A stretch of DNA of 64,000 bases. Origin: Halopseudomonas pelagia (GTDB lineage: Bacteria > Pseudomonadota > Gammaproteobacteria > Pseudomonadales > Pseudomonadaceae). The first letter of the stretch is position 1; every line of letters starts with the position of its first letter. The notes under the pieces are model-generated. The model did no database searches, was not told the origin of the DNA, and saw nothing but the letters and a program-made list of their open reading frames with translations. Location of the stretch: positions 124,001 through 188,000 of the forward strand of contig NZ_CP033116.1 of NCBI RefSeq assembly GCF_009497895.1. Reading direction: 5' to 3'. The translations under genes were made by a program, and so were the position numbers. Shown here piece after piece: positions 60,690 through 64,000 of the stretch.

Positions 60690-61367
60690 TTAGTTGTTGA
60701 TGAAGGCGTTCAAGTCAGCAGCCAACCCTCTTATCGCCAACTTGAAGTCATTGGTGGCAATCGCTTGGGTGCTGTCCTCCAGGTTTTCGCCCCGCACTTT
60801 GCGTACGGTTTTCACCACCGCCTGACCAGTGGATGCATCGACCAGGTTGGCCTCCAGAAACAACTCGGTATTCTGGTCGCGATAGCCGGCTGCCCGGGAA
60901 ACCGCGCCGGCGACAGCCGTTACCGGTAGTGCCTCATACCACTGCATACCTTCATTGGTGGCCGATACACCGGTTATCGCGGCGTTGAGAACCAGGGTGC
61001 GGGAGGCCGCGGGAGCGGTATTTGCGCTGGGCACCACGTTGTACTTCTGCGCCAATACACCTTTTACGCTCGAGCTGGTGAGTGCCTGGAGTTCCTGCAG
61101 GGTCTGCAGGTTAACCCGGTCATCTGGTCTTGGCGCCGGGTAGAGCTCGAGTTGATTAAAGACCACTGTGTCGTAGTCGTTCGGGCTGAAACCGTCGGCT
61201 ACCCAGCGCATGACCGGTTGGCCATTTGCCGAAGTGGTTTCGCGTAAACCTTCGTAGCTTGGCAAGAAGCCGGAGTATTGTTCCTCTTCGGTCACTTGCG
61301 AAGCACAACCACCAAGCAACATGCTGCTCAACCCAACGCCAATCAGAAACGTCCTTGAAATATTCAT
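60690..61367 (-). CDS. DUF3313-family lipoprotein
   Basis: A 225-residue lipoprotein. The signal peptide ends at the lipobox LGGCAS, so Cys20 is the likely acylated residue. The mature part ('EQYSGFLPSYEGLRE' through 'LFLEANLVDASTGQAVVKTV') is characteristic of DUF3313 proteins of unknown function. GGAGA precedes the ATG. Probably in the outer membrane's inner leaflet. Confidence 0.85.
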   Translation of the reverse strand: MNISRTFLIGVGLSSMLLGGCASQVTEEEQYSGFLPSYEGLRETTSANGQPVMRWVADGFSPNDYDTVVFNQLELYPAPRPDDRVNLQTLQELQALTSSSVKGVLAQKYNVVPSANTAPAASRTLVLNAAITGVSATNEGMQWYEALPVTAVAGAVSRAAGYRDQNTELFLEANLVDASTGQAVVKTVRKVRGENLEDSTQAIATNDFKLAIRGLAADLNAFINN

Positions 61368-61588
61368 GCAGGTATCTCCAATGTATTACAGCTTTAACTG
61401 CAATCGCGGAAGACGGTTACCTGTAGCGTCGCTTGCTGTTGAAACAGCGAATTACTACCAACAGAGAGGCGTTCAGTCGTAGCCGGCATGTGCCGCTCAA
61501 CCTCACATACCGCACCTGCGTACCTTCTGGCACGCCGCTGCGGTCTCGTGAAAACAAGTGTAGCTGGTCCGTTTCGTCTATCCAGAAC

Positions 61589-62641
61589 TCACCTTTTACC
61601 CGCTACGATGGCCTGCTCAACCACCCGCGGCCGCGGCCAGAGCACAGCAGCCAAAACGATGGTGTAAACAATCGCGAACAGCACATAAGCGATGCGCGTG
61701 GAAAACAGCTCCGGAGTACTGGTCGGCAATGGCGACACACCCAGCCCGAACAGCACCAGAAAAACAATAAGCCCGCCGCCAAACACCTTACCTTTGATAC
61801 CGCCCAGAGCCGCATTGCCGGCAAACAGCAGGCTGACCAGCAGCACGACGAGCGCGACCAGCCACAGCGCAGGACGCAGCTCGAACAGGATATATGCCAG
61901 AGACGCCGCCACCCCGCCGAGCAAGTTGACCAGCACCAGACCCAGCGCGGCGCGCGGGCCCATATCCAGCTCAAGCTGACCGAGCAACGAGGCGACAGTG
62001 ATCGGAACGACCAGCGCCGTGGTCAACCGCGGGTCACTCAAACAGAGGGTAACGATGGCCAACAGAATCACTGCGCTACCCATCGCCTGGCGGATTATCA
62101 CAGTAGCCGTATGGGGAGCTGCGATCGGGGCATTGGCCTGTTCACCGCCCGGGTCTGGCAACAATGCATGGGCTGCCCATGCCAGCAATAAGCCCAGACT
62201 GATGGCCTTGGCCAGTAACAGCACGATTGACTCACCCAGGTCAGGATGCAGGATATCCAGCAACGGCACAGCAATAGCAATCACCAGCATCAGGGCCGGT
62301 CCGGCACCGCCCAGTTGCCGACCCTGGACGACAAAGCAGGCGAAGTAAAACAACCAAAGCAGCGGTAACAGGATCCATGGTCGTTCTCGTAGCACGCCGG
62401 TCAACAACACCAATAGCGCACCGGCAAGCAGAACAATCAGCACTGTCATCAACCCTTGACGCAGGGTTAAGGGGCGGCGGCTGGCCAGCAGGAACTGCGT
62501 CGCAAACAAAGGGGCGAGAAAGGGTAACGGCCCGCCTAAAACCAGACCCAGGCAAAATCCCACAGTCACCGCTGAAGCGACGCGCAATCCCTGACGTTTG
62601 GCCCGCCTGAGTTCCAGCTGCAGTTCTTTATCAATTGACAT
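61589..62641 (-). CDS. DUF2955/FUSC-like inner-membrane efflux protein
   Basis: A 350-residue membrane protein with about ten hydrophobic segments in two groups of five separated by a polar stretch (about 160-185). This is the DUF2955 layout, which resembles the membrane half of AaeB/FUSC-type exporters. Its start overlaps the end of the HlyD-type adaptor gene by 11 bases, so the two probably work together in efflux of aromatic acids or similar compounds. Confidence 0.85.
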   Translation of the reverse strand: MSIDKELQLELRRAKRQGLRVASAVTVGFCLGLVLGGPLPFLAPLFATQFLLASRRPLTLRQGLMTVLIVLLAGALLVLLTGVLRERPWILLPLLWLFYFACFVVQGRQLGGAGPALMLVIAIAVPLLDILHPDLGESIVLLLAKAISLGLLLAWAAHALLPDPGGEQANAPIAAPHTATVIIRQAMGSAVILLAIVTLCLSDPRLTTALVVPITVASLLGQLELDMGPRAALGLVLVNLLGGVAASLAYILFELRPALWLVALVVLLVSLLFAGNAALGGIKGKVFGGGLIVFLVLFGLGVSPLPTSTPELFSTRIAYVLFAIVYTIVLAAVLWPRPRVVEQAIVAGKR

Positions 62642-63761
62642 AGCTGAGCCAGGCGCCGAGGCGCGCGGTGAACGCGCCCAGCCAATTGGTCAGGGGGTTG
62701 TCATCGGTATAAATCACTACTGTCACCTGCGAGCCGTAACGCGGGCCGACTGGATAAGGTTTTTCAACAATCAGGCGCACCGGAAAACGCTGCGGGTCGC
62801 GCACCCAGCCGCTTTGATTGCGCACCGACGGCAGCGCGGTGTGGCTGCTGCCTTCCTGCGACACGCCCCAGCCGACGCTTTCAACGCGTCCCTTGAACAC
62901 GCGGCCGGGTAACAGATCAAACACCAGCTCTGCAGGATCATCGGCCTGCACGTGCTCCAGGCTGTTTTCCTTGAAGGCAGCAGATACCCAGACAATGTCG
63001 GCGTCAATAAACGTCAGCGACGGCTGACCCACGCTAACTACTTGGCCCACCGCGAGTTGCAGGTTGGTCACCACTCCATCTGACGGCGCGACAACATCAG
63101 TGCGTCCCAACTCGAGCCGAGCTTTTTCCAATGCTGCCAGGGCCTGCTTAAGTTGCGGGTTGTCGCTACCTTCCGCCCCTAACTGTTGCCGCGCGCGCTG
63201 CAAGTCAGCCTGGGCTTTGCTGACTGCGGCCTCGGCGGAACCCAAGGAGGCATCGGCATCATCCTGGCGCGCTGTAGCAAATACACCACGCTCGACCATC
63301 TGCGCTACGCGCTTGGCCTGCTCGCGTACGTTATCGCGCTGGGCACGGGCAGACACCAGCATCGCCTGGGCAGCATCCACTGAAGCCGTGTTGGCGCCGA
63401 TTGCCTGACCCGCTTCCTCCAGCCGCGCCTCAGCCTCCCTGACTGCTAGTCTGTAGGGCAGAGGGTCTACACGAAACAATAATTGGCCGGCCTCTACCCG
63501 CGCGTTGTCGAGCACCGCTATTTCGGTGACTCGACCCGACACCTCGGGAGCCATGTTGACCACGTAGGCCTGCACCACGGCCTGTGAAGTCGATGGCGTG
63601 CGCCGCTCCATGACGATTGACACGGCGAACAACAGCACAATCAGGATCACCACGGCCAGGGCAACGCCTCGTAGCGGGTTGGCTGGAGCCGCTTTCTTGG
63701 GCGGAGGCTCGTGGGCAATCGCCGTCTCCGTAGGGTCGGGCGCATTCAGTGTGTCGGCCAT
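62631..63761 (-). CDS. HlyD/EmrA-type membrane fusion (periplasmic adaptor) protein
   Basis: A 376-residue adaptor. I start it at the ATG at 63761 (AGG box seven bases upstream); an in-frame ATG lies at 63800. One membrane helix (about 30-48) is followed by a barrel-sandwich domain (YVVNMAPEVSGRVTEIAV and SDGVVTNLQLAVGQVV), a coiled-coil hairpin rich in Ala/Gln/Arg, and a beta-barrel domain. It links the DUF2955 pump to the outer membrane. It is coupled with that gene by overlap. Confidence 0.9.
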   Translation of the reverse strand: MADTLNAPDPTETAIAHEPPPKKAAPANPLRGVALAVVILIVLLFAVSIVMERRTPSTSQAVVQAYVVNMAPEVSGRVTEIAVLDNARVEAGQLLFRVDPLPYRLAVREAEARLEEAGQAIGANTASVDAAQAMLVSARAQRDNVREQAKRVAQMVERGVFATARQDDADASLGSAEAAVSKAQADLQRARQQLGAEGSDNPQLKQALAALEKARLELGRTDVVAPSDGVVTNLQLAVGQVVSVGQPSLTFIDADIVWVSAAFKENSLEHVQADDPAELVFDLLPGRVFKGRVESVGWGVSQEGSSHTALPSVRNQSGWVRDPQRFPVRLIVEKPYPVGPRYGSQVTVVIYTDDNPLTNWLGAFTARLGAWLSYVN

Positions 63762-63826
63762 ATATACACCTGCTAGGTATACAAAAATGGGTAATGCCAT
63801 TGGCGCCGGATCTGAGCCGCGCAGCC

Positions 63827-64000
63827 TCAGACCGCGTCGGCGTTGATCACCCGTGCCTTGCGGATAAACAGCGCGCGCAGCTTTTCCCAGAAGTTGCCAC
63901 CGAGCACAAAGAAACTGCTGATCAGCAGCACATCACCTAACAGCTGCAATGCCCAGCTATTGGGCCGCAGGCCAGGTGCCAGGGCGTCAATATAGGGCTC
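63827..64000 (-). CDS. Membrane protein C-terminus (5' part outside window)
   Basis: A minus-strand frame enters at the window edge and ends at 63827: EPYIDALAPGLRPNSW, then a hydrophobic helix 'LLGDVLLISSFFVLGGNFWE' and a basic tail KLRALFIRKARVINADAV. It reads as the end of a small polytopic protein, possibly of the 'transporter suffix' type. It precedes the HlyD-type adaptor by 66 bases and may belong to the same efflux operon. Confidence 0.65.
   Translation of the reverse strand, partial: EPYIDALAPGLRPNSWALQLLGDVLLISSFFVLGGNFWEKLRALFIRKARVINADAV

Noticed and set aside
1..64000. tRNA, rRNA genes and CRISPR arrays
   Set aside because: I looked for cloverleaf arms near the integrases, for rRNA sequence and for regularly spaced repeats and found none; a dedicated tRNA and repeat scan would settle this.

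Overview
The window reads as chromosome of a Pseudomonas-group gammaproteobacterium. It is moderately GC-rich, encodes an OprD-family porin, and has an mksF-mksE-mksB condensin order and a hybrid kinase/CheR/CheB set that are familiar from pseudomonads. I cannot name the species. No rRNA, tRNA or CRISPR array was seen. Both edges cut through genes.

Layout. 1-5.7 kb (minus strand): a branched-chain-type ABC importer (livF partial, livG, livM, livH, periplasmic binding protein) with an OprD-family porin at its head. 6.0-14.6 kb: a catabolic-looking block with a flavin monooxygenase carrying a relic acyl-CoA-ligase tail, a family VIII esterase/beta-lactamase-like hydrolase, a 3-hydroxyacyl-CoA dehydrogenase, a broken short-chain dehydrogenase and a large MalT/LuxR-type regulator. 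The block is bracketed by two decayed transposase remnants (IS5 type on the left, IS3 type on the right).

14.7-21.2 kb: an integrative-element module with a small XRE repressor facing an AlpA-like gene across a palindrome-rich promoter, a tyrosine integrase, an HD-domain protein and small accessory genes (exonuclease, HAD protein, an amber-interrupted metallophosphoesterase, two orphan MbcA/ParS-like antitoxins). A complete IS3-family element (21623-22851) follows. 22.9-28.7 kb: a LysR regulator with a clear T-N11-A operator, divergent from a two-component flavin monooxygenase (LLM oxygenase plus an HpaC-like reductase with a MarR-like C-terminal domain), an MFS importer and a YeiH-family exporter. 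The set is consistent with uptake and desulfonation of an organosulfonate with sulfite or sulfate export.

28.9-48.4 kb is a defence/mobile region. It holds a third orphan antitoxin; a complete MksFEBG (Wadjet-like) plasmid-restriction condensin operon; a lower-GC, translationally coupled operon of a GRDP-like protein, a TauD-like 2-oxoglutarate oxygenase, a radical SAM/SPASM enzyme, a giant UvrA-like double ATPase and a small ORF; and a three-gene module of two very large tyrosine recombinases and a ParB-like protein. A 50-bp near-perfect palindrome and several hairpins lie beyond the trio. The GRDP/2OG/rSAM/UvrA operon is my best candidate for an undescribed system: a peptide- or protein-modification pathway with a UvrA-like self-protection or effector ATPase, carried as cargo beside the recombinase trio.

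48.5-64 kb returns to ordinary chromosomal genes: a LysE exporter, a four-gene overlapping signalling operon (CHASE3 hybrid kinase, CheR, CheB, REC-kinase), threonine dehydratase with a divergent AraC regulator, an epoxide-hydrolase-like enzyme, a chemoreceptor, a DUF3313 lipoprotein, and a DUF2955/HlyD efflux pair.
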